A program made the position numbers and the translations under genes. Positions 8,993 through 18,104 of a stretch of 64,000 nt of DNA are shown here, one piece after another. Under the pieces are notes generated by a model. It saw nothing but the letters and a program-made list of their open reading frames with translations. It was not told the origin of the DNA and ran no database searches. This stretch comes from Bradyrhizobium sp. 1 (GTDB lineage: Bacteria; Pseudomonadota; Alphaproteobacteria; Rhizobiales; Xanthobacteraceae). Position 1 is the first letter of the stretch. The number at the start of each line of letters is the position of its first letter. Where the stretch lies: the NCBI RefSeq assembly GCF_023073315.1, contig NZ_JADPJH010000011.1, positions 176,837 through 240,836 on the forward strand, written 5' to 3'.

Positions 8993-9892
8993 CTACAATC
9001 CGCTGATGTCCGCGACCAGCACGCTGCCGGTCGCTGACTCCGTGATATAGAGACGATCCTTCTTCACGCCACCAATGGCGACGTTGGTGCAGTTCGGCCC
9101 CGCGCACGATTTGATCCGTGCGATCAGCTCACCATTCGGCGCGAACACGAAGACATGGCCGAGCGAGGCGTGGCCGACGAACAGGCGCCCCTTAGCATCC
9201 ATGGTCATACCATCGGGGCCGCTGGTGCCGAATAGCGAGCAGAAGCGCCCGACCTTGGACACGCTGCCGTCCTTCATGAACGGCAGCCGCCACACCGAAT
9301 TGTCGCGCGTCATCGCGACGAACAGCACGGTTTCGCTGGGATCGAGCACCAGGCCGTTCGGGCTGATGCCGGTATCGATCAGGCAATCGAGCCGGCCGCT
9401 CGGCGCCAGCTTATAGACCCGGCCGCTGGGATCGTGCAGGCCGGTCTGGCCCTGGTCCGTGAAATAGATGTCGCCATTGGAAGCGAGATGCAGGTCGTTA
9501 CAGCCGCGGAACGATTCCGAATTGCGCGCGGTCAGGATCGGCTTGATGCGGCCGTCCCTGGCGTCGAGCTCCATGATACCGTGCATGTAGTCCGCGACCA
9601 GGATGCGGCCGTCGGCTGCAATCTTCAATCCGTTCGGCCATCCCTCGTATTCGATCACCAGCGACCATTCGCCGTCAGGCGCAATGCGGAAGATGCGGCC
9701 GAAGGGAATGTCGACGATGTAGAGATGCCCGTCGCTGTCGAATGACGGCCCTTCGATAAAGCTGTCGGTCGGTACACCCGGCCGGTTGGCATCGGCCCAA
9801 TCGGTCCGCACGCTCTTGCGGCGGAACTTGTCGGGCATCGCGGAGAAGATTTCGGTTTCGATCAGGCGCGGCGGCGTTTCCAGGTACATCAT
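8993..9892 (-). CDS. SMP-30/gluconolactonase-like beta-propeller hydrolase
   Basis: The 299-residue protein matches the SMP-30/gluconolaconase/LRE family, metal-dependent lactonases with a six-bladed propeller. The N-terminal blade carries FIEGPSFDSDGHLYIVDIPF with the metal-binding Glu, and SPNGLVLDPSETVLFVA and GPDGMTMDAKGRLFVGH are further blade motifs. No signal peptide is seen, so it is likely cytoplasmic. It is upstream of and probably co-transcribed with the aldo/keto reductase. Whether it acts on sugar lactones or other esters is not clear. Confidence 0.9.
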   Translation of the reverse strand: MMYLETPPRLIETEIFSAMPDKFRRKSVRTDWADANRPGVPTDSFIEGPSFDSDGHLYIVDIPFGRIFRIAPDGEWSLVIEYEGWPNGLKIAADGRILVADYMHGIMELDARDGRIKPILTARNSESFRGCNDLHLASNGDIYFTDQGQTGLHDPSGRVYKLAPSGRLDCLIDTGISPNGLVLDPSETVLFVAMTRDNSVWRLPFMKDGSVSKVGRFCSLFGTSGPDGMTMDAKGRLFVGHASLGHVFVFAPNGELIARIKSCAGPNCTNVAIGGVKKDRLYITESATGSVLVADISGL

Positions 9893-9996
9893 TGTTTTTA
9901 CGGGTGGTGGGCAGGCTCAACCAGCATAGGGCACAATCGATGGCGCGTCGATTGGGGCGGAGGCATGGCAGCCTTGGGAGTGCGGGTACCACGCCA

Positions 9997-10136
9997 CTCT
10001 CGTGTCCCGGACGCGCTGCAACGCGCCAGCGTTGCGGCGCAGAGCCGGGACCCAGAAAAGCCAAACACTCCGCTGTGAGATGGGCCCCGGCTCTGCAGCG
10101 CATCACTTCGTGCTGCGCAGCGTCCGGGGCACGAGA
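9997..10136. repeat. Two-lobed palindromic repeat, family A copy 2
   Basis: It starts with CTCGTGTCCCGGACGCG and ends with GCGTCCGGGGCACGAG. Inside, GAGCCGGGACCCA pairs with TGGGCCCCGGCTC. It lies between the nasC stop codon and the SMP-30 gene start and leaves little room for anything else in that 258-bp gap. Confidence 0.85.
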
Positions 10137-10150
10137 CCGCCTCTTAACCT

Positions 10151-12853
10151 CTAACCCGCCGCGCCCGCGACCTTCACTTGCTTCGCCACCACGTCCGTGG
10201 TCGCGATCAGGCGCTTCAGCTCGGGGATGCAGGAGCCGCAATTGGTGCCGGCCTTGAGTTTTGCGCCGATCTCGGCCGCCGTGCGCGCGCCGGCGGCAAT
10301 CGTGTCGCAGATGGTGCCGCGGCCGACGCCGAAGCAGGCGCAGACGACGGGGCCGGTCGATGCCGCGCCTTCGCTGGACCTGCCTGATAGCAGCATGCGG
10401 CGTTGGTCGTCGGTGACCAGATCGGCCACGAACAGGCTCTTCACCACCTCCCAATCGCCGGCATCATGCGCCGGGCCGACGAACAGGCAGGTCTCGATGC
10501 GATCTCCATCAAACGAAGCCGCACGAAAAACGCCGCCGCCGAAATCACGATACTCGGCGACATCCTCGCCGGCGACGCTCTCGAGCCAGGCCGGCCAGCG
10601 CGAAAGGTCCGCATTGTCGGCGAAGAGATAACCGAAGCCGCCGGTCACAGCGACGCGGGTCCACATCAGGTTTGGCGGCAGATCGAGCGGTTTTCGCGAG
10701 AGCGCAAAACCGCGGAAGACGTATTCATATGGCGTGATCGCGGCCGGAGTCGCCTTCGACTCCGGCTGCCCCGAGAACGGATCGGTGAACGGTGCGGCCA
10801 GCGCGCCGACGCGACCGTGCGAGGCGTTCATCGCGCTCCAGTGGATCGGCGCGAACAGCATGCCGCGCTGCTGGCGGTCGCTGACGACGGCCTTCAGGAT
10901 GCACTGGCCGTAATCGGTGGTGATACGGGCAAAGCCGTCATGGACGATGTTGTATTTGTTGGCGTCATCGGGATGGATCTCGACGAACGGCTCGGGCAGA
11001 TGCGCGCCGAGCCGCTGGCTGAGGCCCGTGCGGGTCATGGTATGCCACTGGTCGCGGATGCGCCCGGTGTTGAGCCGCAGCGGACGCGACGGCCCGGTCT
11101 CGCCACGCAAGGCCGGCACCTCGGGCGCGACGAAGCGGCCCTTGCCGTCATTGGTGAAGAAGCCGCCCTGCGCGAAGAAGCGCTCACCCGGCGCCTCGCC
11201 TTCGCGCGCGGGCCACAGCACCGGCTTCAAGGCATCGAAGGCTTCGTCGGACAGCGAAGTGAGCGCGCCGATGTCGAAATCGCGGCTGCCATTGTTCTCG
11301 AACGCCGAGAGCGCCGCATGTTCGCGAAAGATATCCGCGGCGGATTTGTAGTTAAAGCTCTCGCCAAAGCCGAGGCGCTTTGCGGTCTCGCTCAGGATCC
11401 ACCAATCCGGCCGCGCCTCGCCGGGCGCCGGCAGGAACGAGCGCTGGCGTGAGATGCGCCGTTCGGAATTGGTCACGGTGCCCGACTTCTCGCCCCACGC
11501 CAGCGCCGGCAGCAGCACGTGCGGGCCGGCATCGACGGTGTCGTTGGACAGCACGTTCTCGGAGACGACAAACAGCTCGAGCTTCTTCAGCGCCTCGCGG
11601 ACGAAGTCGGCGTCGGGCAGCGACACCGCCGGGTTGGTGCCCATCACCCACAGCGCCTTGACCTCGCCGCGGTTGATGGCCTCGAACAGCTGCACCGCTT
11701 TCAGCCCCTCATGGGTGGCGATACGTGGCGCCCTCCAGAACCGCCTGACACGGTCGATGTCGGGCGGCGTGAAGTTCATGTGCGCGGCGAGCTGGTTGGC
11801 GAGACCGCCGACCTCACGGCCGCCCATCGCATTGGGCTGGCCGGTCAGCGAGAACGGCGATGCACCGGGCTTGCCGATACGCCCCGTGGCGAGATGGCAG
11901 TTCAGGATCGCGTTGACCTTGTCGGTGCCCTGCGCCGACTGGTTGACGCCTTGCGAGTAGAGCGTGACGACCCGCTCGGTGTCGCGGAACATCCTGAAGA
12001 AGGTCGCGACATCCTGCTCCGTGAGACCTGTCGCCAGCGCGGTCGCGGTGACGCTGCCGGCGATGCTGCGCGCGCGTGCCAGCGCGTCGTCGAACCCGGA
12101 CGTGTTGCTGGCGATGTAATCCTGATCCAGCGCGCCGTTGTCGGCGAGATGGACGAACAGGCCGGAAAACAGCGCAGTGTCGGTGCCGGGCTTCAGGCCG
12201 AGGAACAGATCGACGTCGGTTGCGGTGTCGGTGCGGCGCGGATCGATCACGACCATGCGCGCGCCGCGCTCCTGCTTGTTCTTCAGCATGCGCTGGAACA
12301 ATACCGGATGACACCAGGCGGCGTTCGAGCCGACGAAGACGAGCAGATCGGCCTGGTCGAGATCCTCGTAGCAGCCCGGCACGGTGTCGGCGCCGAAGGC
12401 GCGGCGGTGGCCGGCAACCGAGGACGACATGCAGAGCCGCGAATTGGTGTCGACATTGGCGGTGCCGACAAAGCCCTTCATCAGCTTGTTGGCGACGTAA
12501 TAATCCTCGGTCAGGAGCTGACCCGAGAGATAGAACGCGACCGCATCGGCGCCGTCGCGCGCGACGATGTGCTGCATGCGATGGGCGACATGATCGAGCG
12601 CATCGCTCCAGGCGACGCGCTCGAGCACGCCCTTGCAGCGGATCATGGGATGGAGCAGCCGGCTTTCGAGGCCAACGGTCTCGCCGAGCGCGGAGCCCTT
12701 CGAGCACAGCCGGCCGAAATTGGCAGGATGGTCGGGGTCGCCCGCGATCGCCGCGCCGCCCTTGCCGTCGGGTGTCGCCAGCACGCCGCAGCCGACGCCG
12801 CAATAGGGGCAGGTCGTCTTGGTGGCGCGGAGTTTCGGGTCGATCGCCGTCAT
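10151..12853 (-). CDS. nasC: Assimilatory nitrate reductase catalytic subunit
   Basis: This 900-residue cytoplasmic molybdoenzyme reduces nitrate to nitrite. The N-terminus carries the [4Fe-4S] ligands Cys15, Cys18, Cys22 and Cys50, followed by the bis-MGD molybdopterin domains. The C-terminus carries a BFD-like [2Fe-2S] domain (VVCACFGVGRGT, then NCGSCIPELKR). This matches NasC/NasA-type enzymes that take electrons from a flavoprotein partner. It is the last gene of narK-bjgb-flp-nasC and is separated from flp by one base. In B. diazoefficiens the homologous operon couples nitrate assimilation with NO detoxification. Confidence 0.95.
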   Translation of the reverse strand: MTAIDPKLRATKTTCPYCGVGCGVLATPDGKGGAAIAGDPDHPANFGRLCSKGSALGETVGLESRLLHPMIRCKGVLERVAWSDALDHVAHRMQHIVARDGADAVAFYLSGQLLTEDYYVANKLMKGFVGTANVDTNSRLCMSSSVAGHRRAFGADTVPGCYEDLDQADLLVFVGSNAAWCHPVLFQRMLKNKQERGARMVVIDPRRTDTATDVDLFLGLKPGTDTALFSGLFVHLADNGALDQDYIASNTSGFDDALARARSIAGSVTATALATGLTEQDVATFFRMFRDTERVVTLYSQGVNQSAQGTDKVNAILNCHLATGRIGKPGASPFSLTGQPNAMGGREVGGLANQLAAHMNFTPPDIDRVRRFWRAPRIATHEGLKAVQLFEAINRGEVKALWVMGTNPAVSLPDADFVREALKKLELFVVSENVLSNDTVDAGPHVLLPALAWGEKSGTVTNSERRISRQRSFLPAPGEARPDWWILSETAKRLGFGESFNYKSAADIFREHAALSAFENNGSRDFDIGALTSLSDEAFDALKPVLWPAREGEAPGERFFAQGGFFTNDGKGRFVAPEVPALRGETGPSRPLRLNTGRIRDQWHTMTRTGLSQRLGAHLPEPFVEIHPDDANKYNIVHDGFARITTDYGQCILKAVVSDRQQRGMLFAPIHWSAMNASHGRVGALAAPFTDPFSGQPESKATPAAITPYEYVFRGFALSRKPLDLPPNLMWTRVAVTGGFGYLFADNADLSRWPAWLESVAGEDVAEYRDFGGGVFRAASFDGDRIETCLFVGPAHDAGDWEVVKSLFVADLVTDDQRRMLLSGRSSEGAASTGPVVCACFGVGRGTICDTIAAGARTAAEIGAKLKAGTNCGSCIPELKRLIATTDVVAKQVKVAGAAG

Positions 12854-12854
12854 A

Positions 12855-14072
12855 TCAAGCTGCTTTCGAAGGAAGCGCGAGCGCGCGGCCGAACATCATG
12901 TCGGCGCGGATCGCCGCGACGTTCTCGCGATTGCGGATCAGACCGAGATACCAGAGCGCATCGACGGTATCGCCGATCAGCAGCGCGCCGGTGAGCCGTC
13001 CATCTGCGATGACAAGCTTCTTGTAGGTGCCACGCCTGCGATCTGACAGCACGAGGCTCTCGCTGCCGTTCCCGCCCATGAAATCGCCGGCAGAAAACAC
13101 GCCGACGCCGGAGACCTTCAGATTGGTCGAGACCACGCTGCCCGGATAGGAAGCGGGCCGCCCGGCGAGATGCTGTGCCAGCACACGCGCCTGCTCGTAG
13201 GCCGGCTCGACGAGGCCGTAGCAGGTGCCGCGATGCTCGGCGCATTCGCCGAGCGCGTAGATGTCGGGCGAGGCCGTCTGCATCTCGTCATTGACGACGA
13301 TGCCGCGGTTGACCGCGATGCCGGCCTCCTTGGCCAGCGCGCTGTTGGGCCTGATGCCCGCGGCGAAGATCACAGCGTCGGCCTCGAGACGGCTGCCGTC
13401 GGCAAGCTCGACGGCCTCCACCTGGCCATCGCCATGAATGCACTTCGTGCTGGCATTGAGCAGGATGCGGATGCCCTTGCGCTCGACCAGCGTCTTGAGC
13501 AGATCGGCCGCCGGCCCGTCGAGCTGGCGCTCCATCAGCCGGTCCATCAGATGCAGCAACGTCACCGGCGCGCCGGCCTTGGCGAGGCCATAGGCCGCCT
13601 CCAACCCGAGCAGGCCACCGCCGACCACGACGACGCGCTTCCTGGCCGCCGCAAGTGTCAGCAGTAAATCGACATCGCGGGTGTCGCGAAAGGTGTGAAC
13701 CCCGGCAAGATCGGCGCCCGGCACGTTGAGCCGCAACGGCGTCGATCCGGTGGCGAGCACGAGCTTGGAATATTCCATGCTTTCTTCGCCCGCGATCTTC
13801 AGCTCGCGGCGGCCGGTGTCGATCTCGGTGACGCGATAGCCGTAGCGCACGGTGACGCCGCGATCGCGCCACCAGTCGGCAGGTCTCAGCTCGATCTCGT
13901 GCGAGCCGGTCTCGCCGGCCAGCACGGATGAGAGCAGCACGCGATTGTAAGCGAGCCGCGGCTCCTCGCCGATCACGGCGACCGCGTAGCGGCCGAGCGC
14001 GGTCTTGGCGAGCTCGTCGACCAGACGCGCGGCCGCCATACCGTTACCGACGATGACGAGCGGCTCACTCAC
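12855..14072 (-). CDS. flp: FAD-dependent NAD(P)H oxidoreductase of the nitrate operon
   Basis: The 405-residue protein is a two-dinucleotide-fold flavoprotein: the FAD site VGNGMAAARLVDEL is at the N-terminus, and the NAD(P)H site VVVGGGLLGLEAAYGLAKAG is near residue 150. It resembles the N-terminal flavin part of NasB/NirB-type nitrite reductases but lacks the sirohaem and BFD parts. From its place between the globin and nasC, it most likely supplies electrons to NasC and/or re-reduces the globin, as described for Flp in B. diazoefficiens. Gaps of 1 bp to nasC and 10 bp to the globin indicate a tight operon. Confidence 0.9.
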   Translation of the reverse strand: MSEPLVIVGNGMAAARLVDELAKTALGRYAVAVIGEEPRLAYNRVLLSSVLAGETGSHEIELRPADWWRDRGVTVRYGYRVTEIDTGRRELKIAGEESMEYSKLVLATGSTPLRLNVPGADLAGVHTFRDTRDVDLLLTLAAARKRVVVVGGGLLGLEAAYGLAKAGAPVTLLHLMDRLMERQLDGPAADLLKTLVERKGIRILLNASTKCIHGDGQVEAVELADGSRLEADAVIFAAGIRPNSALAKEAGIAVNRGIVVNDEMQTASPDIYALGECAEHRGTCYGLVEPAYEQARVLAQHLAGRPASYPGSVVSTNLKVSGVGVFSAGDFMGGNGSESLVLSDRRRGTYKKLVIADGRLTGALLIGDTVDALWYLGLIRNRENVAAIRADMMFGRALALPSKAA

Positions 14073-14082
14073 AAGGCATCTC

Positions 14083-14511
14083 CTATTCGGCGGCCTGCGC
14101 CTGCGCGCCGTAGGCCTCGGAAATCATGTAGCCGGACAGCACGCCGTAAGCGTCGGTCCAGGCTGTGGCGAGTTCGGGCGTCCAGGCTTCGCCAAGACCC
14201 TTCTCGAGGGTCCACAGCAAGGTCGCGCCGACCACGGGATAGTGCTCGGCCTTGGCGCCGTAAGCGACATGACGCTTGGCGAGCGCGGAGGCCGCGGGAA
14301 GAATCGAGTTCAGGTTCGAGAGACCGCCGACCACGGCGGCGAGCATGCCCATCAGCTTCTTGCGCTGCTCGGTCATGTCCTCGGGAAACATCGCGCGCAC
14401 GGACGGCGCCACCTCGAACAGGCGATCGTAGAACAATACCGAGGCTGCTTCCGAAATCGGCGCGACCTTGGAAAAGCTCTGCTGGATGAGGGTGATCTGC
14501 TCGGGCGTCAT
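14083..14511 (-). CDS. bjgb: Single-domain haemoglobin
   Basis: The 142-residue protein is a bacterial single-domain globin related to the haem domain of flavohaemoglobin. Tyr28 fits the B10 position and His81 (AKRHVAYG) the proximal F8 ligand; HYPVVGATLLWTL is the G-helix signature. No reductase domain follows, so an external reductase, probably Flp encoded next door, is needed. In B. diazoefficiens Bjgb detoxifies NO formed during nitrate assimilation. The ATG at 14511 has CAGGAGAACATC upstream; a start at 14553 would add a basic tail outside the globin fold. Confidence 0.93.
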   Translation of the reverse strand: MTPEQITLIQQSFSKVAPISEAASVLFYDRLFEVAPSVRAMFPEDMTEQRKKLMGMLAAVVGGLSNLNSILPAASALAKRHVAYGAKAEHYPVVGATLLWTLEKGLGEAWTPELATAWTDAYGVLSGYMISEAYGAQAQAAE

Positions 14512-14591
14512 GATGTTCTCCTGCCTGTTTCGGTTTGCCTTGGTGCGCGCCATTGCGAACCAGGTTCATGGCTCAAACGTCATCAGAGAGA

Positions 14592-14615
14592 CTTCTCCCC
14601 GCGTACGGGGAGAAG
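14592..14615. repeat. Short intercistronic palindrome between narK and bjgb
   Basis: CTTCTCCCCG (14592-14601) and CGGGGAGAAG (14606-14615) form a perfect hairpin with a CGTA loop. It resembles the last lobe of the longer repeat near 61490. Its position inside the operon suggests a role in mRNA stability rather than termination. Confidence 0.7.
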
Positions 14616-14633
14616 CGAGATTCGTACCAAGTG

Positions 14634-16013
14634 TCACACCCGCGCTTCGGCGAGGCTTGGCGCGCCTTCGCCCTGCGGGCTGCGACGCAGGTAGAACCAC
14701 CAGGTCAAAGCGAGGCACGACGCGTAGAAGCCGAGATAGATCGCGAGCGCCAGCTGCGGCCCGCCGGTCATGGCGATCGACTTGCCGAAACCGGTCGGGA
14801 TCAGATAACCGCCGACGGCACCGACCGCGCCGATGAAGCCGACCGCTGCACCGCTCTCGATGCTCGCCGTATTCAAGGCGACCGCGCGCGCCGCGTCGCC
14901 CTTGCCGCGGACCTTGAACAGGTTCTGTTCGCGGAAGATCGAGGGGATCATGCGGTAGGTCGAGCCGTTGCCGATGCCAGTGGTGACGAACAGGATCAGG
15001 AACATCGCGAGGAAGCCGATGAAATCCTTCTGCCCGACGAAGTAGAGCACCCCGACCGTCGCCGCCGCCATCGCCATGAAGTTCCAGAAGGTGAGGATGG
15101 AGCCGCCGATCTTGTCGGCGAGCAAGCCGCCGAGCGGCCGCGACAACGAGCCGACCAGGGGCCCGAGGAACGCGATCGCAATCGTCACCTGCGGAAACTG
15201 CGTCTTGATCAGCAGCGGAAACGCCGCGGAGTAGCCGATGAAGGATCCGAACGTCCCGATATAGAGATACGCCATGATCCAGGTGTGCTTGCGCTTGACG
15301 ATGGCCAGCTGGTTCTTGATCGACGACTTCGCCGTGGTGAGATTGTTCATGAAGAACACCGCACCGAACACCGCGATCGCGATCGGCAGCACCCACATCA
15401 GGCCGGCGTTTTGCAGATACACGCCGCCGACCGGGTTTGCCTGGAACAGGTTGATGACCGCGAGCGTCATCAGGATCGGGGTCAGCAGCTGCACGCTGGA
15501 GACGCCGATATTGCCGCCGGCCGCGTTCAGCCCCAGCGCCCATCCCTTCATCCTGTCAGGGAAGAAGAAGGAGATGTTGGTCATGCTGGAGGCGAAATTG
15601 CCGCCGCCGAGACCCGCGGTCGAGGCGATCAGCAGCATCAGCCAGAATGGCGTGTCGGGCTCGCTGACGAAATAGGCGAGCGACAGCGTCGGAATGAACA
15701 GGATCGCCGCACTGAAGATGGTCCAGTTGCGGCCGCCGAAGGTCGTGACCGCGAACGTATATGGAAAGCGCATCAATGCGCCGATCAGCCCCGGCACCGC
15801 CACGAGCTGGAACAGCTCGTCGGTGGAGTAATGGAAGCCCGCCTGCGGCAGCTTGGTCGCAACGATGCTCCAGATCAGCCACACCGAGAAGCCGATATGC
15901 TCGGCGACGATCGACCAGATCAGGTTACGCCGGGCGATCACTTTACCGCCCGCATTCCAGAACGCCTCATCTTCGGGGCGCCAGTCAGATATCCACGTCG
16001 GACTCTTGGTCAT
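14634..16013 (-). CDS. narK: NarK-type nitrate/nitrite MFS transporter
   Basis: The 459-residue protein is a 12-helix major-facilitator transporter of the nitrate/nitrite porter family. The nitrate-signature stretches are recognisable as GGGNFASSMTNISFFFPD and GWALGLNAAGGNIG. It sits in the inner membrane and would import nitrate or export nitrite, lowering the nitrite and NO burden. It is the first gene of narK-bjgb-flp-nasC, with its own 327-bp upstream region after nrtC. A conserved 45-bp element 237 bp before its ATG is shared with nrtA. Confidence 0.93.
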   Translation of the reverse strand: MTKSPTWISDWRPEDEAFWNAGGKVIARRNLIWSIVAEHIGFSVWLIWSIVATKLPQAGFHYSTDELFQLVAVPGLIGALMRFPYTFAVTTFGGRNWTIFSAAILFIPTLSLAYFVSEPDTPFWLMLLIASTAGLGGGNFASSMTNISFFFPDRMKGWALGLNAAGGNIGVSSVQLLTPILMTLAVINLFQANPVGGVYLQNAGLMWVLPIAIAVFGAVFFMNNLTTAKSSIKNQLAIVKRKHTWIMAYLYIGTFGSFIGYSAAFPLLIKTQFPQVTIAIAFLGPLVGSLSRPLGGLLADKIGGSILTFWNFMAMAAATVGVLYFVGQKDFIGFLAMFLILFVTTGIGNGSTYRMIPSIFREQNLFKVRGKGDAARAVALNTASIESGAAVGFIGAVGAVGGYLIPTGFGKSIAMTGGPQLALAIYLGFYASCLALTWWFYLRRSPQGEGAPSLAEARV

Positions 16014-16249
16014 TGCAAATCCCTTCTAGGCTCACCTCTGCTTCGTTGCAGGCTCTGCCTCCAGGCATGGAGGCGCGCGTCGAGGCCAGGCCCCGATGGC
16101 GAGTTCACGATGCTGATTGATGATGTTGAGGGACGTCGTCGTTGGCGTCGGACAAAGCAATTCAACTTCCGTGCCAATTGCGTACAGTCGGGAAATATAA
16201 GGAATTCAGGGGCTTATTCGACTTGCCCGAAATTTTTGCAAGGCGATTT

Positions 16250-16294
16250 CGCACGCATATTTTGCGATTCGCTCAATCCTTGTGCGGCGCACAA
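16250..16294 (-). promoter_or_regulatory. Conserved 45-bp element shared with the nrtA upstream region (copy 1)
   Basis: Read on the plus strand, this stretch aligns with 19695-19739: CGCACGC, ATTTTGCGAT, GCT, TCCTTGTGCG and CGCACAA occur in the same order and spacing. Apart from this element the two upstream regions look unrelated. The element ends in a dyad (TTGTGC/GCACAA) that could be a DNA operator or an RNA hairpin. Confidence 0.6.
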
Positions 16295-16303
16295 GGATTG
16301 AGC
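16271..16303. promoter_or_regulatory. Perfect 15-bp inverted repeat upstream of narK
   Basis: GCTCAATCCTTGTGC (16271-16285) and GCACAAGGATTGAGC (16289-16303) pair perfectly around a 3-nt loop. No T-run follows on either strand as in a simple terminator, although it may also end nrtABC transcripts, whose last stop codon is at 16341. It overlaps the element shared with nrtA, where only the inner part of the dyad is conserved. Confidence 0.65.
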
Positions 16304-16340
16304 TTGATGATCCAAAAACAGGCGACGCGTTAACGATGCG

Positions 16341-17135
16341 TTACGCGGCCTCGACGAAGCGATGACGCTCATAGAGGAATTCGAGCACGCGCTGGCGGCA
16401 CTTTAGGTAGGTCGTGTTGGTCGCGAGCTCGAGCCGCTTGCGGGGACGCGCGAGCGGCACCTCCAGCACCTCGCCGATGCGTGCGGAGGGCCCGTTCGTC
16501 ATCATCACGATGCGGTCGGACAACAGCACGGCCTCGTCAACGTCGTGGGTGATCATCAAAATGGTGTTGCCGAGCTTCTGATGCAGCGCCATCACCGAGT
16601 CCTGCAAGTGGGCCCGGGTCAGCGCGTCCAGCGCGCCGAAGGGCTCATCGAGCAGCAGCACCTTCGGCTCCATTGCCAGCGCTCGCGCAATGCCGACGCG
16701 CTGCTTCATGCCGCCGGAGATTTCGGACGGACGCTTGTCCCTGGCATGGGCCATCTGCACCAGGTTGAGATTGTGCATCACCCAGGCGTCGCGCTCGGCC
16801 CTCGTCTTGGTCCTGGCAAAAACCTTGTCGACGCCGAGCTTGACGTTCTCGTAGACGGTCAGCCACGGCAGCAGGCTGTGGTTCTGGAACACCACCGCGC
16901 GGTCGGGCCCCGGCGAATTCACTTCGCGGTTCTCCAGCAGCACGCCGCCGATGGTGGCCGTGGTCAATCCAGCGATAATGTTGAGCAGGGTCGACTTGCC
17001 GCAACCGGAATGGCCGATGATCGAGACATATTCGCCCTTCTCGATCGTGAGATTGATGTCCTTCAGCACCTCGGTCGCGGCAGCGCCGCGGGTAAAGATC
17101 TTGTCGATGTGATCGAGCTTCAGATAGGCGGTCAT
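16341..17135 (-). CDS. nrtC: Nitrate ABC transporter ATP-binding protein
   Basis: The 264-residue protein is an ABC ATPase of the nitrate/sulfonate/taurine class. It has Walker A GHSGCGKSTLLNII, the signature ISGGMKQRVGIARAL, Walker B VLLLDEPFGALD and the switch His in MITHDVDEAVLL. It powers uptake through NrtB with NrtA as the receptor. It corresponds to the short form without the extra solute-binding domain found in cyanobacterial NrtC. The ATG at 17135 is 11 bp after the nrtB stop with GAGGAG upstream; longer open frames into nrtB are shadows. Confidence 0.93.
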   Translation of the reverse strand: MTAYLKLDHIDKIFTRGAAATEVLKDINLTIEKGEYVSIIGHSGCGKSTLLNIIAGLTTATIGGVLLENREVNSPGPDRAVVFQNHSLLPWLTVYENVKLGVDKVFARTKTRAERDAWVMHNLNLVQMAHARDKRPSEISGGMKQRVGIARALAMEPKVLLLDEPFGALDALTRAHLQDSVMALHQKLGNTILMITHDVDEAVLLSDRIVMMTNGPSARIGEVLEVPLARPRKRLELATNTTYLKCRQRVLEFLYERHRFVEAA

Positions 17136-17146
17136 GTGTTTACTCC

Positions 17147-18043
17147 TCAGCCCTGAGCCGTGCCGCGGGTGACGATCTTGCCGAGGCCTGCGATGAGGCG
17201 ATCGAGCACGAAGCCGATGATGCCGACATAGAACAGCGCGAGGATGATTTCGCTGATATGCGAGGAGTTCCAGGCGTCCCAGATGAAGAAGCCGATGCCG
17301 ACACCGCCGATCAGCATTTCCGCCGCGACGATCGCGAGCCAGGACAGGCCGATGCCGATGCGAAGGCCCGTGAAGATGTAGGGCGCCGCCGCCGGGATCA
17401 TGATCTTGGCGAAGAACTCGAGCGGATTGAGCTGCACCACGGCGGCGACGTTGCGATAGTCCTGCGGGATGTTGCGGATGCCAACCGCGGTGTTGATGAT
17501 GATCGGCCAGATCGAGGTGATGAAGATGACGAAGATCGCCGAGGGCTGGCCGTCGCGGAACGCGGCGAGCGACAGCGGCAGCCAGGCGAGCGGCGGAATC
17601 GTGCGCAGCACCTGAAACAGCGGATCGAGCCCGCGCATGGCCCAGACCGACTGGCCGACCAGCACGCCGAGCGCGATGCCGGCGATCGCCGAGAGCGAAT
17701 AGCCGAGCGCGACGCGCTGGAGGCTGGCGGAGAGATGCCAGAACAGTCCCTTGTCGATGCCGCCATGGTCGAAGAACGGATCGAGGATCAGCTCCTTGGT
17801 GTCCTTGAACACTTTTGACGGCGGCGGCAGCGCCGAGCCGGCGCGGCGACAGACGAGCTCCCACACCAGCATCAGCAGCGCGATCACGACCAGCGGCGGG
17901 ATCACGCGCACCGCGGTCTCCCTCCCCATCCGCGCATAGGTCTCGGTGCGCGGAGGGCGCTTCGGTGTCATCGCGACGACCGGTGCGGCGGCGCCCGCAG
18001 GCTTCGCGGTCTCAATGTCCATCTTCGTGGCAGGCATGTTCAT
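17147..18043 (-). CDS. nrtB: Nitrate ABC transporter permease
   Basis: The 298-residue inner-membrane protein is a binding-protein-dependent permease with a basic cytoplasmic N-terminus of about 45 residues and about six helices. The ATPase-docking EAA-like loop lies around AAVVQLNPLEFFAKIMIPAAAP. It belongs to the SsuC/TauC/NrtB group, and its place between nrtA and nrtC fixes the substrate as nitrate/nitrite. The start at 18043 has GGAGAG upstream. Confidence 0.92.
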   Translation of the reverse strand: MNMPATKMDIETAKPAGAAAPVVAMTPKRPPRTETYARMGRETAVRVIPPLVVIALLMLVWELVCRRAGSALPPPSKVFKDTKELILDPFFDHGGIDKGLFWHLSASLQRVALGYSLSAIAGIALGVLVGQSVWAMRGLDPLFQVLRTIPPLAWLPLSLAAFRDGQPSAIFVIFITSIWPIIINTAVGIRNIPQDYRNVAAVVQLNPLEFFAKIMIPAAAPYIFTGLRIGIGLSWLAIVAAEMLIGGVGIGFFIWDAWNSSHISEIILALFYVGIIGFVLDRLIAGLGKIVTRGTAQG

Positions 18044-18074
18044 CGCAAATGTCTCTCCGGCTTCAAAAGGCGAT

Positions 18075-18096
18075 GCGGCCGCCCCGGGGCGGCCGC
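18075..18096. repeat. Perfect GC palindrome between nrtA and nrtB
   Basis: GCGGCCGCCCC followed by its exact complement GGGGCGGCCGC makes a 22-bp perfect palindrome 9 bp beyond the nrtA stop. Such hairpins often protect the upstream message, so NrtA could be made in excess over NrtB and NrtC, as is usual for binding proteins. There is no T-tract. Confidence 0.7.
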
Positions 18097-18104
18097 TGGC
18101 TTCA

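Larger units (their letters stand above)
16014..16340 (-). promoter_or_regulatory. Long leader/promoter region of narK
   Basis: No gene is seen in this 327-bp gap between nrtC and narK. It is AT-richer than its surroundings. It holds the shared element (16250-16294), a perfect inverted repeat at 16271-16303, and a small hairpin at 16057-16074 (GCCTCCA/TGGAGGC in narK sense) 43 bp before the ATG. A long structured leader would suit antitermination control, which is inferred. Confidence 0.5.

Noticed and set aside
14535..16301. Open frame of 588 codons opposite narK
   Set aside because: It is antisense to a clear transporter gene, and the product is rich in Arg, Asp, Glu and His with no fold.
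16271..16303. Inverted repeat read as a simple terminator of nrtABC
   Set aside because: No T-run follows on the sense strand, and the inner part is conserved upstream of nrtA where no gene ends, so a regulatory reading is preferred.
16014..16340. FixK/FNR box upstream of narK
   Set aside because: TTGA and TCAA half-sites occur but not at the required six-base spacing.
17136..17864. N-terminal extension of nrtC
   Set aside because: It is an out-of-frame reading of nrtB; GAGGAG and the family start are at 17135.
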